Positions 37,955-49,298 of a DNA stretch of 64,000 nucleotides are shown piece by piece. A program made the translations under genes and the position numbers. The stretch's first letter is position 1; each line of letters starts with the position of its first letter. Location of the stretch: the NCBI GenBank assembly GCA_020064725.1, contig JAGTWJ010000017.1:62001-126000 (forward strand), in the 5' to 3' direction. The notes below the pieces were generated by a model, which saw only the letters and a list, made by a program, of their open reading frames with translations, was not told the origin of the DNA and searched no databases. This DNA is from Drechslerella dactyloides. Its lineage: Eukaryota > Ascomycota > Orbiliomycetes > Orbiliales > Orbiliaceae.

Positions 37955-40900
37955 ATGGCTTCCAATCCTACTCCTCATCGAACTCCTGGCACTGGGCGTC
38001 CCAGAGGCCGTCCGAGGGGCAGCAGGACCCGCCATTCCTTCGTGACTCCCGGATCGCTCCAAAGGTTCCGATCGGCGACATCGACCCAGCGGCGGGACCG
38101 CCCCAGTCGTGCTCAGCAGGCTGCCGCTGCGGATTCTGGAGCGTACAAGCCCCGGGAAGAGAGAAGCTACATTGAGTTTCATCCTGATTTCGATATAGAC
38201 GCCGAGATAAATGCTTATGACAGTCGCGAAATCGACGGGTCACCTCTACCGATCGGCTTTCCTCCTTCAACTACCGGGAAGACGCTCAATGGGATCCAGA
38301 TACGGGTCGAACAAGTGCAGGATGGCCCGTCCACGGCTCCGACGCCAGCTCCTTCGAACAATGCCCCTTGCGCATCTGGATATCCTGTCGATGCCAATGG
38401 CACTGCGCCTTCGGAGGGTAGCAAACCCAGCAGCAGCAAAGGCGACGACGAATCCCAGGCCTCATCATCGCGCGAGCACAAAGAGTTGACGCCCAATCCG
38501 ATCCTAAACACCCCTACACGACGCTCGTCGCGACAGAAAGATAACAAAGAAAGAGAGAAGGAACGGTCGCACCCGACTCCGAAACCAGCCACCCAGAGAC
38601 CGATACTCCCCATGAGCAACATCCACCACAATGAGCGGTTATCCCTGCCAGTTCCGTCCTACAAGTCGATCGTCCCCTTCCAGCTGGCAGAAACGTATGT
38701 AGACCGAGCTATGGCGGGTGTCGGGTTTCAAGAGACAGACTACTGGGCAAAACCGTACACCATGGTTCGAAATATTGGCATCCAAGATAATATTAACGAG
38801 GGCGAGGCGAAAATAAGTAGCGTCGCGGAAGACAAAGAGGAATCAAATCATGCTACTCATGCCATCGTGCCTGGAATTGTCGAATACGACATGGATGAGC
38901 AAGACGACAAGTGGTTGACGCAGTTCAATAACCTTCGAAGGTCCCAAGACGTGCCAACAATAACGCGCGAGATATTCGAAATCACGATCACAAAGATTGA
39001 AAGGGAATGGTACGCCCTGGAGAAGATGATTCCGAAACAGTCTGTACATGCCGCACACGTAAAGAAAGGAAACGACGACGATGATGAGGACACATCGGAA
39101 GATTCAAGGTGTCAGATATGCGATGACGGAGAGTGTGAGAACAGCAACGCGATCGTCTTCTGCGATGGTTGCAATATCGCAGTTCATCAAGGTACTCTCT
39201 CAAATGAGACATTTCGAATCACGATTACATACTAACGAAGATCTCGATAGATTGCTACGGGGTCCCGTTCATCCCTGAAGGCCAATGGCTATGCCGAAGA
39301 TGCTCTTTATTGGCGCCGCGGCGAGAAGTTGTATGTTTTGAGGCACTCGCGATCCGGTATCTCAGATTTTTTTTGTTTTTTGCAACTGACACGCTTGTAG
39401 AATTGCATTTTCTGCCCTAATACAGACGGTGCCTTCAAAATGACAGACTCGTCACTCTGGTCGCATCTCCTATGTGCGATATGGATACCTGAAGTTACAA
39501 TCAGCAATATGGTGTATATGGAGCCCGTCGAGGGGGTTGATCTCGTCCCAAAGTCGAGGTGGAAGCTGGTAAGCCTTCGGAACGGCAGCACTCCGCTACG
39601 GTTTTAGACACTCCAGCTGACTCAGACTCCTAAGCATTGTTATATCTGCAGGCAGCGTATGGGGGCTTGTATTCAGTGCAGCAACAAGAATTGCTACCTT
39701 GCCTTCCATGTCACTTGTGCTCGGAAAGCAAAACTGTACCTCTCGATGAGACAAGTCCCGACGGATTCTTCCGGGGTCGCCGCGATTGGAACAGAGCGAA
39801 ATCTCATCTTTGACGGTAGCCAACTGAAAGCTTTCTGCGACAAACACGTCCCCACAGAATGGCGGAGAGAGTATCGAGTAGGTGCCCTCTTTTAGTGTCT
39901 TCGCAATATGCCATGAGCAGTTTATAGCGCTAATCCATTGGCTAGACTGATATTGCCATTCGAAACGTTCAAGCCTACTTTGAAGACACTTTCTATGACA
40001 AAGAATGGGGCGATTCGCAAATGAAGGCACTTGCCGGCCCTTCTGCTTTTGGGACTCCAATGCAGAAGCTGACCCTGACATTGGGGGGTAAACGGAAACG
40101 GCCATCTAATGGTACGGGGAATAAGCTTATCTGGAGGCTCCCGTCAGGAGCACCAGTTGTACCCCAAGTTCTTTATAATACAATTATAGAAGCAATAGCT
40201 CGCTTCTCAGTGCGAAAGCCAAAAGAGTATGTAGCCGAGATCTGCAAGTACTGGACTCTGAAGCGCGAGGCTCGACGGGATGCATCACTTCTCAAGCGCC
40301 TCCAGATCTCTGCTTCGTCCAACTTCACTAGCGATGAAGTCACGAAGAAAGACTATTCGGCAATGTACGACGGCGAAGAGAAGCTCAAGCGGAGACTTGA
40401 TTTTGCAATCAAATTACGGCATGACTTGGAGAGAATCAGATTACTCGCCGACGACATCAAGAAAAGAGAAAAGGAGAAGCTGCGGCAAGCTGAGTGTCTA
40501 AAAGAGATGATTGATGCAGTGTACTTTCCAGTCGTCCCTATACTGACCCCAATATTAGAGAGGGCTCAACAGTAAGCTCATTGTCATCCTGATGTAGTTT
40601 GAAGTGACACTAACCGGTCCGCTTTAATATCATCACAGGCTTGATAGTAAAGATTTCTTCAAGGGAGAATTCGGAAAAATCAAGCAAAAGCTCCACGACC
40701 GTGAATATACCACCGTTTCACAATTTTCTCGGGACATTTTATCAACTCTCACAGCTTCTGTTACTAGTAGATCAAAATTTGCAGTCACCGCTGTCGCAGA
40801 GATCTCTGATCACACCGATGAATATACAACTGGAGTATGGAGTTCGGCGGCTACTCCTGCGGCTGTAAATGTCCCTAATCCTCTCGAAAGCCAACTATTA

Positions 40901-42727
40901 CTTACCGCATCGATTCCACCACCAGCCGCTCCAAAGCAGAACAAAGCACTCGGAGACACGGCGGGCAAAACAGCAGGCAGGATACTTCGTGTCATCCAGC
41001 CCATGCTCGAGAACGCAAAACTACAAGAGATAGCAATGAGGGAAGACCCGAATGAACGTCTTGCTGGCGAGGTTGACGAGCGCTATCAGGAGATCCTTCT
41101 AGAACGCAAGAAACGAGATGAAGAGATACAAACGCATCCCGGAGTCGGGGACGAGAGTGACAGGGTCGATTTTGATATCGACGATGCGGCCGGAGATAAA
41201 ATGGACCTCGACGACCCTTTGGTTGAACAAGAGGCAAACGACCGGGCCGCCGAAGAGGTTTTAGAATCTGTAACAGCGACGCTGTCTCAGTCTCATCAGA
41301 AAGACGACGAAACGGATCGGATAGTCGGAATTCCATGGTATACGAAACCATTCAGTCCGATGGGAGCAACTCTGTTATCAGAAGAACGCTGGATGGGAAT
41401 GGATGTCGTTCGAGATATGTCTCCGCTTAGTGAACTCGATGAAGATGCTATCGAGAGGCTGCAGAGATCTGAATCACCAGAAGATGGCGGGTCTATCGAA
41501 GGGGATGACGGCTGTCATTTTGCAGGCACACCCGCGGCTAGCAGCAACGAGAGTGCCTCGACAAAAGAAAGACCGGTCAGCAGGACATCTACAAATGCAA
41601 GCGCGTGGGCTGCTGGCACAAGAGTGAGCCTCCGGACTACGAAAGGGACAAAGCGAGTTTCCTATGTTGATACCCAATATTTGCAGCCAGCGCAACCCTC
41701 AGAGCCTTCAACCGCAAAGTCCAATGTCTGGCCCGCTGTCAGAGAGGTGGATCTGAACCAAGTCGTGGTCATTGGAAGTACCCGAAGTCAAACTAAGCAA
41801 GCCATCCACAAAGCTCAGAGAAGAGGCAGGGGCTACGTTTGGGTTGAAGTCGACGAGGAAGACAAGGCGGAGAAATTGATAAATGGCGAGGCCGTAGCTG
41901 CTGGACGTGAGGAAATGTCCGCCACAGATTTCGACGCTATGGATATCGACAGCGAGCTACTGCCCGCATCTGAAGTCGAGCCGGCTGGAATCGGCAATGA
42001 TACTGAGATCGCTAATGGGGGTGGCGAGAACCCAGAGAGCATTGACAGCCCGCTGACATCCGTCCCGGATGACCCACTGGACCCAGAAGACCATTTAAGT
42101 CTTGGCAGCAGTGATCTTAAATTGCTTGATGAAGAGAAAGAAATCGGTGAGAGCGGTCCGACCAGGGGCTCGGAGAGCATCACGCTAGCAGGTCCCGAAT
42201 CAACAGATGATAACATGGATACTGAGAACACAGATACAGAATTCCATACGCCCGTGGAAATAGCCAGTGATGAGAGACCTTTGGAGGTGAGAAGTACAGA
42301 GGCAGTCGACGGAGGACCAGCGGATCAGCTCTCAACAGAAGAAAGTTTTGCGGTGGCTGCAATCACTGCCCCGCAATATCCCATGCCTCCGATCGAAACT
42401 CTGGAGCGCTCCAAGTCGATGTCACCGAGCAAGAGAAATACTCGGAGCTCACCGAAACAGAAAGACGGCACCGCTAGCAGTCAGGTCGCAGACGTAGGAG
42501 CTACTGATCCTGCTAGTCCTACTGGAGAAGCCAAAGATGGGCCACTTGGAGAAAATGATACTGTTGAGACACCAAACGCGACACCGAAGAAGTTGTCTCC
42601 CACGGGGAAAGATGGACTTGCGTTCAGTCCGGCGCCGATGACAACTAGGAGTCGGAAAGTTCTAGAAGCTGAGACGACTCCAACTCGGAGGGGGAGCAGT
42701 AGATCTAGAGTAGCCAAGAAGAGATGA
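37955..42727 (+). CDS. nto1: Nto1/BRPF-type PHD-finger protein (NuA3 acetyltransferase scaffold)
   Basis: Nuclear chromatin reader, 1483 aa in six exons: 37955-39191, 39251-39330, 39401-39568, 39626-39877, 39946-40571, 40639-42727; phases all agree. N-terminus: AT-hook-like GRPRGRPRGS, then an EPL1-type region (FHPDFDIDAEINAYDSR near 80 and the VEYDMDEQDDKWL..EIFEITITKIEREWY helix near 310-360). PHD finger 386-435 (CQICDDGECENSNAIVFCDGC, WLCRRC) followed by the extended PHD (CIFCPNTDGAFK, CYICRQRMGACIQCSNKNC, FHVTCAR; about 440-540). This EPL-PHD-ePHD order defines the Nto1/BRPF/Jade group, which tethers a MYST acetyltransferase to histone H3. The conserved helical part after it holds SVRKPKEYVAEICKYW. 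I see no clear bromodomain, as in yeast Nto1. The last 500 residues are acidic, low-complexity and end in a basic AKKR. Unspliced reading of 40860-40925 is assumed. Confidence 0.9.
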
Positions 42728-43257
42728 AGAAGCAGCTGGCTACCAGTGAAGCTGGACAGCGATGAAGTTACTGAAATCTGACCTGTCCAACCCTTTGATG
42801 CATTTATATCTGTGTACTTATTGTTCAGCTGTTGTCCCAGATCGAATGCCATTTCATTCTGCAGATCTGGCCGGCTGATGAACGGGTTTGCTCTGCATGA
42901 TCATATGATGGTGTCTGATATCTTCAGGAATCACTATTTCTCACATATCCCTTTGATCGGTTAGAATTTCTGATGTTAGCTTTCGGGCCTAGCTGCCGCC
43001 AAGTCATCCATAGAGCTGTTGCACCCCCCGCAGTCTACCTACAAAGATGTTTCCGGATCCATTCGGTCGAGAACGCATGAGATATCACCGCCTCGAGACA
43101 ACTCGAAGCTGATTCGGAGACAGCTCAGCTATAAGGACAGGCGGATACTTCGACACTCCTTGGAACCAATCTGAACCCCTATTCGAGCGCCAGGGCGGGC
43201 TCCAAAATTAAACAGTACCGCAACACAAATCATCGGCCGTGGCGTGTGTGGCCAGGG
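42728..43257. other. Intergenic region
   Basis: 530 bp between the Nto1-like gene and the BTB-like gene, both +. No gene or clear signal seen. Confidence 0.6.
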
Positions 43258-44612
43258 ATGGAGCACCAAGTATCCTCGAACGTAGACTTGATAGTACGTC
43301 TCGTCAACCGAGATGCGTCTCCCGCCTTCATCAAATACTGTGTGACTGCGTGGTCGCTTCAACAGGCTTCCCCTGTTTTCTCTCGGATTATTTCCCCAGA
43401 CCCACGTTTCAAGCAACCTTCCCAGACCCAGTTTGCAGGTAAAGTGTGCCTTCTGGTCACTCTCGAAGACGACAACCCAGAGGCGCTGTTGATAGTATTC
43501 CACCTCCTGCACCTGAACACCAAGTCTCTACCTGCTATCAAAGAGCTTCCATGGGACACCCTGCGCGAGATTGCCGCAATATGGGACAAGTATGATCTCA
43601 GCAATTTAATTCGCCCGCCCTGGTTGAAGCACTTCGAAAATAGGATGATGGAAGTTGGCTATGAAGATTGGTTGTTTATCGCGAAGGTCTTCAAGGTGGA
43701 GGAAAGATATGCAGAACTAACGGCAAGATTGGTTATCGAAATAGGGGAGACAAGGAGGTCACGAGGAACAGCCATTGATGAAAATGCTGCATTCTTGAGG
43801 GTGGGGACAGTCATAAAGACGTCCTCATGGCCAAGTCTTATAAAAGGTATGTTTCAAGATAACCCATATGTGCAAGATCGATATTTATAAGGTACATAAT
43901 ATGCACGGTCGCCTGATCAAAGAGCTTCATCCTTGCGTCTATAGATCTAATTGTGCATGTCCCAGATCACATAAAGGCGGAAAGATCTCAGCTGCTGAAT
44001 AGAATCGACAACCTTCTCGCAAATTGGAAACGTAGTTTCCGCGGCAAGCGCCCCCGCGCAATATGCACTTGTTTTGGGAATATCCTGAGATTCAACCGAC
44101 ATATGACGCTCGCCACTGAAATCGCTCTCCTGCTTTCAGGCCCGGCCTCGATCCTCAATTGGACACATACTCGAACACCTATCAGATTATCTGATCGCTT
44201 CCCTGAAATCACTGGCTCTGAAGATTGGCAATGGAAGAATTCCATTGCTGAGCTCAAAGGGCAGATGGCGAAAATTCGCGACCTGCTACAGGATCGGGAT
44301 CTGAGAATGATCCGGACTATGGTCGAGAACCCGGATATATACGACTTATGTCCACTGGAAGAGTCAGCGCTGAGAATTCTGTTGGATTTCAACGATATTA
44401 TCGCTTACATTAAAGGAGTTACAATTGATGGCGTGAGGATGGAATTCAACGTAGACACGCTTTTAGCGGATGGTAAAGGCGATCCTTGGAATAGAGCCAG
44501 CTCTCAAACAAAATGGGATGGCTTGACGTTGTTTGTGATGAGAATATGTGGAATATCTGTGGCAGTAGGCGCAGTGATTGCTGCAGTTGTTGCTAAAATG
44601 GGGTTAAAGTAA
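43258..44612 (+). CDS. Fungal BTB/POZ-like protein with C-terminal membrane segment
   Basis: 418 aa in two exons: 43258-43846 and 43945-44612; phases agree. The N-terminal 160 residues follow the fungal BTB-like pattern: DLIVRLVNRDA, then ASPVFSRI, EDDNPEALLIVFHLLHLNT, LREIAAIWDKYDLSNLIRP followed by a Trp, and YEDWLFIAKVFKVEE. Such domains mediate protein pairing. The second half is a helical, charged region without a known family, and the final 25 residues form a hydrophobic helix (FVMRICGISVAVGAVIAAVV) ending in a basic tail, so it may be tail-anchored. The first ATG in frame is at 43258; an extra upstream exon is possible. It opens the accessory block. Confidence 0.75.
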
Positions 44613-45130
44613 CCCAGGTCATCGCCGCCGTCAATCTCGCGAGCCCCTATGCTGCTGTGGTTGATTAGAGCGCAATCTCAACTCGACAAGTTAACAGGTT
44701 TCGCTCTGGATTTAGGATTGTGCTACCAGTTTGGATATATTGTAGATACGAGAAGGACTCAGGCTCGCCTGCTAACTAGCGTTGTAGTTTCCTAGGGACA
44801 ACGCTTTCAGACTTTGTGTCTGGCACGGAAATCAATAGAGATGTAGCACCGATTTATCTTACAAGATATACGCATACCCGTATCTACGTGCGTTATCGAT
44901 TGCCTCATAAGTTTCTAAACCAGGCTGCCTTGTTAAATGATCTAAGCAAAAATTCATTGAGCATTGTAAGGTCAAATCTATCGATTGAGCAGCCGAACTG
45001 ATTGGTATTAGATCTAGTGCGGTAAGCTAAGAATATCTAGCTTCGCCATCGCAGTTTGGTTTACGAGACAACATATCTAGTGAGCACACAACGATATAAC
45101 GACAGCCGTATACTCCGCCTACATACATGC
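44613..45130. other. Convergent intergenic region
   Basis: About 520 bp between the 3' ends of the BTB-like gene and the 135-aa protein gene. The sequence TTTGGTTTACGAGACAAC near 45056 resembles one arm of the MITE-like hairpin at 2306-2367. No gene seen. Confidence 0.5.
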
Positions 45131-45637
45131 TTAAACTTCAACGTGCGTCAAACCTAGACCTTCAGGAGCCCATCTATCCGGCTTAGTGCCCTTATAGACC
45201 ACGAAGAAAAGCGAAGAACGCTCAGATATATAGTACTTGTCACATTCGATATTGAGTCCGTGAGATGGCTCGAAAGTCGCGCTCTTTGAGCCCTCCCAGG
45301 ATACAGTGAGCCATTCCTTACTTCCCGGATTTTCGCCGACCGCATAAGTGAAGCTCCCAGGTCCGTCTTTTTGGAGCTCACAGTTCATGGCATCCTCGCC
45401 GGAGATAGGCGCTTTGTTAGCGAGATTATCTGCGAACCAGAGGCCGCTGTCGATATCGGGGCTGCACTTTTTGAAGAAGAGGCGTTCTCCTCCCGGGAGT
45501 TTGTTAACAATGTTAATGCTGAGCCCGTCATCTTTAACAAAAAGCGTTAGCATTGCAACATATATATAGGCCAGTACTTGGTACACACAAATAGTCGAAT
45601 ATCTATTGGATCTCTCGAGGTTCGACATACCTGCCAT
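45131..45637 (-). CDS. Small beta-rich cytosolic-type protein with a 7-nt first exon
   Basis: 135 aa. The first exon is only 45637-45631 (ATGGCAG); an intron with donor GTATGT, branch TGCTAAC and acceptor GTTAAAG follows, and exon 2 is 45531-45131. Read without splicing, the frame gives a longer 168-aa protein with an implausible N-terminus. The mature sequence starts MADDGLSINIVNKLPGGERL and alternates short hydrophobic and polar stretches with many Gly, Trp and Ser, as in beta-sandwich proteins. There are three cysteines and no signal peptide. Size, acidity and beta pattern recall aegerolysin-like fungal proteins, but I cannot confirm that family. It shares a 155-bp divergent promoter with the next gene. 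Confidence 0.68.
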   Translation of the reverse strand: MAGMSNLERSNRYSTICVYQVLAYIYVAMLTLFVKDDGLSINIVNKLPGGERLFFKKCSPDIDSGLWFADNLANKAPISGEDAMNCELQKDGPGSFTYAVGENPGSKEWLTVSWEGSKSATFEPSHGLNIECDKYYISERSSLFFVVYKGTKPDRWAPEGLGLTHVEV

Positions 45638-45733
45638 ATTGAGGATAAAGGAGTTCGATGCAATTTTGTGGTTCTCTTTAATTTATTTAATATATAATTT
45701 TTGGAAGTTATTCACAGTTGCGAATGGACGTGA

Positions 45734-45741
45734 TATATAAG
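45734..45741 (+). promoter_or_regulatory. TATA box of the small secreted protein gene
   Basis: TATATAAG, 52 bp before the ATG at 45793, inside the 155-bp gap between two divergent genes. Position and sequence are typical of a fungal TATA box. Confidence 0.45.
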
Positions 45742-45792
45742 TGTGTATACGAGGAAATGACATCAAGTTAATTTTCGCTGTTTATTGGTATC

Positions 45793-46233
45793 ATGCGGTT
45801 CTGCTTCAATACAACATTCAATATAACCCTAACGATCACTTTGGGTATACTAATTCAATCTTTAGCGGCTAGTCTTACACCTCCTTATGATGGAGGGTGT
45901 ATGCCACATTCGCGCCCACCGAGATATTTATCCAGTGGAGATGAGAATTGTACAGAAGTATGTCCCCGTAAGCTGTCCCGTTATCGACGTAACTGCAGCG
46001 ATGTACGCATGACCAGGTAATACAATGAGAGTTTCAGTCGTTGTGACCTTCAACAGTTGACTATAGGATGTGGATCTTGGTATAAAATTTGTGTCTCCGG
46101 ACGTCCGTGGAGGCTGCAGGATGTAACCACACCTGTTATTGGGGTAAATACAACGAAAGTAGACACTCAATCTGATGTTACCTGCGTACTGACTGCCCCG
46201 CATGCCTTTCATTTTCAAAATGTCGCAGACTAA
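45793..46233 (+). CDS. Small secreted cysteine-rich protein
   Basis: Two-exon model: 45793-45967 and 46067-46233, giving 113 aa with agreeing phases. A signal peptide (ITLTITLGILIQSLAAS, cleavage near residue 26) is followed by a mature chain of about 87 aa with six cysteines (GGCMP, ENCTEVCP, then CGSWYKIC and VTCVL). The unspliced frame would stop after 75 aa; the donor GTAAGC at 45968 and acceptor ACTATAG before 46067 extend it with further cysteines and an NTT glycosylation site. Size, export signal and cysteine content are those of fungal effectors and antimicrobial-like proteins; the family is not recognised. Confidence 0.6.
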
Positions 46234-46536
46234 AATAGTGTAGACTGCCTTTGCTTTGACAGGGCTTTCTTTTCATTAGAGGTGTCTAGCTTCGACGCTT
46301 GAGATCGTCCCCCTCTGGTAGCATGCCGTGTGACCAGTGGATATTATATTACAACAGTCGAAATCAATACTAAGGTCACGCTGAACGCGTCATCTCAAGG
46401 TCTGGATGGTGGGTGCGATCAGGAGTATTACCGGGTCCAGTATCCCCTCCTTCCCTGGGTCTCAGTCCCATTCCGACATTGTGGACGCTCTCGATCCTCG
46501 ATAGAACCAAACGGCCATATAGGAATGAAGCAAACT
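46234..46536. other. Short convergent gap
   Basis: About 300 bp between two convergent genes. No feature seen. Confidence 0.5.
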
Positions 46537-47898
46537 CTATTCAAAGGCACTCAGGGTATTTTTCCACACGGTCCAGTCCAGATACTCCATCAGAGAACGC
46601 AGCCGCTCCGGGGATTCCGATAGCGACAAGTCTGCATCGAACACTTCAAAAAACGTTGAACAGATCGTCTTTGCAACGGAGTGGATGGCTCGACCAGCCA
46701 CGGACTGAACTTTAGAACCTTTGAAGTCGACCGGGATGAATTGTGCGGCGCAACGGCTAAGCTCTGCAGAAATTTCCTGAGCGTCTGAATCGATAAACCC
46801 GCGTAAAAGCAGGTGTAATTCGAGGGGCAGAGCCTCAGATGTTGTGAAAATATTGGATACGAGCAATTTTAGCTCATTGGCGTATCGTTGAATGACCACG
46901 TCCGTAACGCTTTGCCAGTCGACTTCTCCTTCATTCGGCCTCCCAGATGTGTCCCACTGAGTTATCATTATCATAACATCATCACGTACCCTATCTAACG
47001 ATGTAGCTGAGAGATATATACTTTAGCTTTGCCCTTCCACCGCCAATACCGTCGTATCGAGCCGTAATAGATTTGAGCCAGTCCCACGTTCCTCGATCGA
47101 AGTGTTCATCAGGACGGGGTTCCAATCCTTTCGGCGATAACGGCCCCGTCCTGGCTTCTTGCACAAAGTCCAAGTTCTCTGAGAATGAACAAAAGATTAT
47201 TTCGAAGCCCGCCTCCGTCCGACTGAAGCTTTTGATTTTGCCGTTCCAGCTTTCCATTGCTAATTTGCAGAGTTGCTTGGCCCTTTCCCTTTCCCAATAT
47301 ATACTATGCTTCCCAGTTGTATTTAGAAGCAGGACATCCTGGGTGTCCATGGTCCCCTTGTCGCACTTCCCAGTAGACATACCGTCGATATAAAGAAGGG
47401 ATATCGTTCCCTTCGTTCGATATGTATGCAACCAACCTGGTTGAGACACTGGCATATCTGGTCGGCGCGAGCGATGTCCATCTCCCGTCATCGAGTTTTG
47501 AAAGCTTTCTCCTCTTCTTCTGAATTCCTCGCTTTTGTCATTTCCTGACGGTTCCCTGTGCTGGTGGGCCATCCGCGCAAAAATTAGTGCATGTGCCGGC
47601 TCGAATGCTAACCACTCCATGTCTGGCACTGGATCGGGCGTGCCTGTCGACTCCCGTGATAGAACTGTGTTCCCCCGGGAACTTGGGCGAGGCAAAGAGG
47701 CATCCCATTGTGATTCAGTGAGGAACCCCATTGACGCATTGATGAATGAATAGCATTAAAAATATGATTCGTATTTCGCACACCATCCACAGCTGTAATA
47801 GAGCCTGGACCGTAATCGTTGGGTACCGCAGTCGCTTGGGCTGTCCGCAAAAGATTGATACCACATACAGTGCCAGCAAAGGCACGCGACAGCCTCAT
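46537..47898 (-). pseudogene. Secreted protein of unknown function, frame broken twice
   Basis: Three coding-like segments in different frames: 47898 to about 47640, about 47640 to 46994, and about 46985 to 46537. The first has a signal peptide (MRLSRAFAGTVCGINLLRTAQA) and SSMRQWGSSLNHNG. The second holds DMEWLAFEPAHALIFARM, GWLHTYRTKGTISLLYIDGM and WDWLKSITARYDGIGGGR. The third holds AQFIPVDF and HSVAKTICSTFFEVF. Together they read like one secreted fungal protein of about 440 aa, a type I associate with proteins of unknown function in many Pezizomycotina. The first junction (47625-47660) looks like a one-base loss; the second (about 46980-47010) offers only a 27-31-nt gap, too short for an intron. 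Sequence errors could explain both. Confidence 0.6.
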
Positions 47899-47959
47899 CG
47901 TTATAGTCTCTAACCTCAAATTGAAGTTTGAACAAAGTAGTTCCAAGCATTGGCCAAGT

Positions 47960-49298
47960 TTAAATAACATCGTTTAACGGTCCGAGGACGTCCTCCACGC
48001 CTGATAGTTGCGTAGACTCTGTTCGGGACAGTTCTTCTCGGGCCTCGTTAATGACATCTTCCACTTCAGCTGGTTTTTCGCTACTTCCATAGCCTTGGAG
48101 GATAGTCTCGTATACTGATCTACCTTCCGCTCTTATCGACGGCTCAAAGAAGGTAGACTGTGCCACGATAATGATTTTTTTGGCGTACCCATCCTTTCCT
48201 CGAGAAGTCCCAGCCGCAACTTCCATTGAAGAGGCCACATTTGCAGCGCTTTGCGCGATAGAGTTGAACCCTTTTTTAATGGGTACCATTCGCGCTTCCA
48301 TCTCATTCAGTGCACGGATGGTCGAGGATGCTCGGTTTCCAAGTCCAGAAGCCAGGGTCCCAAAACCTCTGAGGTCTATCTTGGCGTCTTTCACTAGTGC
48401 TAGTCTCTGCTCCAACCTTCTCACCATGTTTCCATTGTAAGATACTTGATCCTGGAGAGCCTCAAGCTTTCTCCAATAGCCATCGGTATCTCGTGGAACT
48501 CCAGCAAGATCACCTAGCAATCGTCCTCCAGGGATTCCTTTCAACTGGTCAAAGTAAATCAGTTAATCACATCGAGAGGCTCATCCCGAAACTAGTGGTG
48601 GACTTACGACACGAGTCATGCCCAGAACATCGTCTAACTTTTGGCCAGCTTTCTTCATATTGCCTCGGAATTTCTCCAGTATCTTTCGTGCATTCATAAC
48701 TGCCTCTTTCTGATTTTTGATTTCCTCCTCGCGTGTATCCAGTGCAACTGCAACCTCGCTGCCGAATTTCATGAGCATTTCTTTGAGCGGTCCAATTTTC
48801 CCCGAGTTCAGTTCAACGATCTATCAGTGTGAGGCTATGAATGATCTAGCTTCGGATGAAGAGCTATAGTCAAGTCTGAGAATGGGTTACCTTTCCATGG
48901 AGATCGCCCATTTTTTTGAATTCTGCCTCACTCGCTTCCATAGCTTTCGTGAGCAAGTCATTCGCCGAGCTGAGCAGATCTCTAAACGTTTGCCGCTCTT
49001 TCACTGCGGCCCGGATTTCCGGACTCATATCTGACAATTCCGGATTGTCCGGTTCAATTCGTGCCCCAGGCTTCGTCCTCGAGTCATAGTCTCCAGAAAG
49101 TGCGGTAGCTGCAAATTTCAGCTTCTGGAGGCCACCTTGCACGTTTTTGACCGATTTTTCTATCTCCTTCGGAATGCCATTGAGTTCGAAGATATAGCTT
49201 TTGTACTCTTTGTTGTATTCTAGGAATTGCGACTTTAATCGGGCTCCTTGATACTTGAAGTTGCTTATTTCCGACTCTAATTCCCCATCGTCGTCCAT
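47960..49298 (-). CDS. Helical coiled-coil protein, partner of the divergent 812-aa protein
   Basis: 401 aa in three exons: 49298-48891, 48820-48608 and 48544-47960; all phase 0. It is almost entirely helical: long heptad-like stretches in exon 1 (around KEIEKSVKNVQGGLQKLKFAA), exon 2 (EEEIKNQKEAVMNARKILEKF) and exon 3 (YNGNMVRRLEQRLALV), with a moderately hydrophobic Ser/Ala part around 320-345 (FNSIAQSAANVASSMEVAAG). No signal peptide, no cysteines to speak of. I do not recognise a named domain. It sits head-to-head with the next gene, which is also helical, so a two-component function is inferred, as in binary helical toxins of bacteria, but no family assignment is made. Confidence 0.72.
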
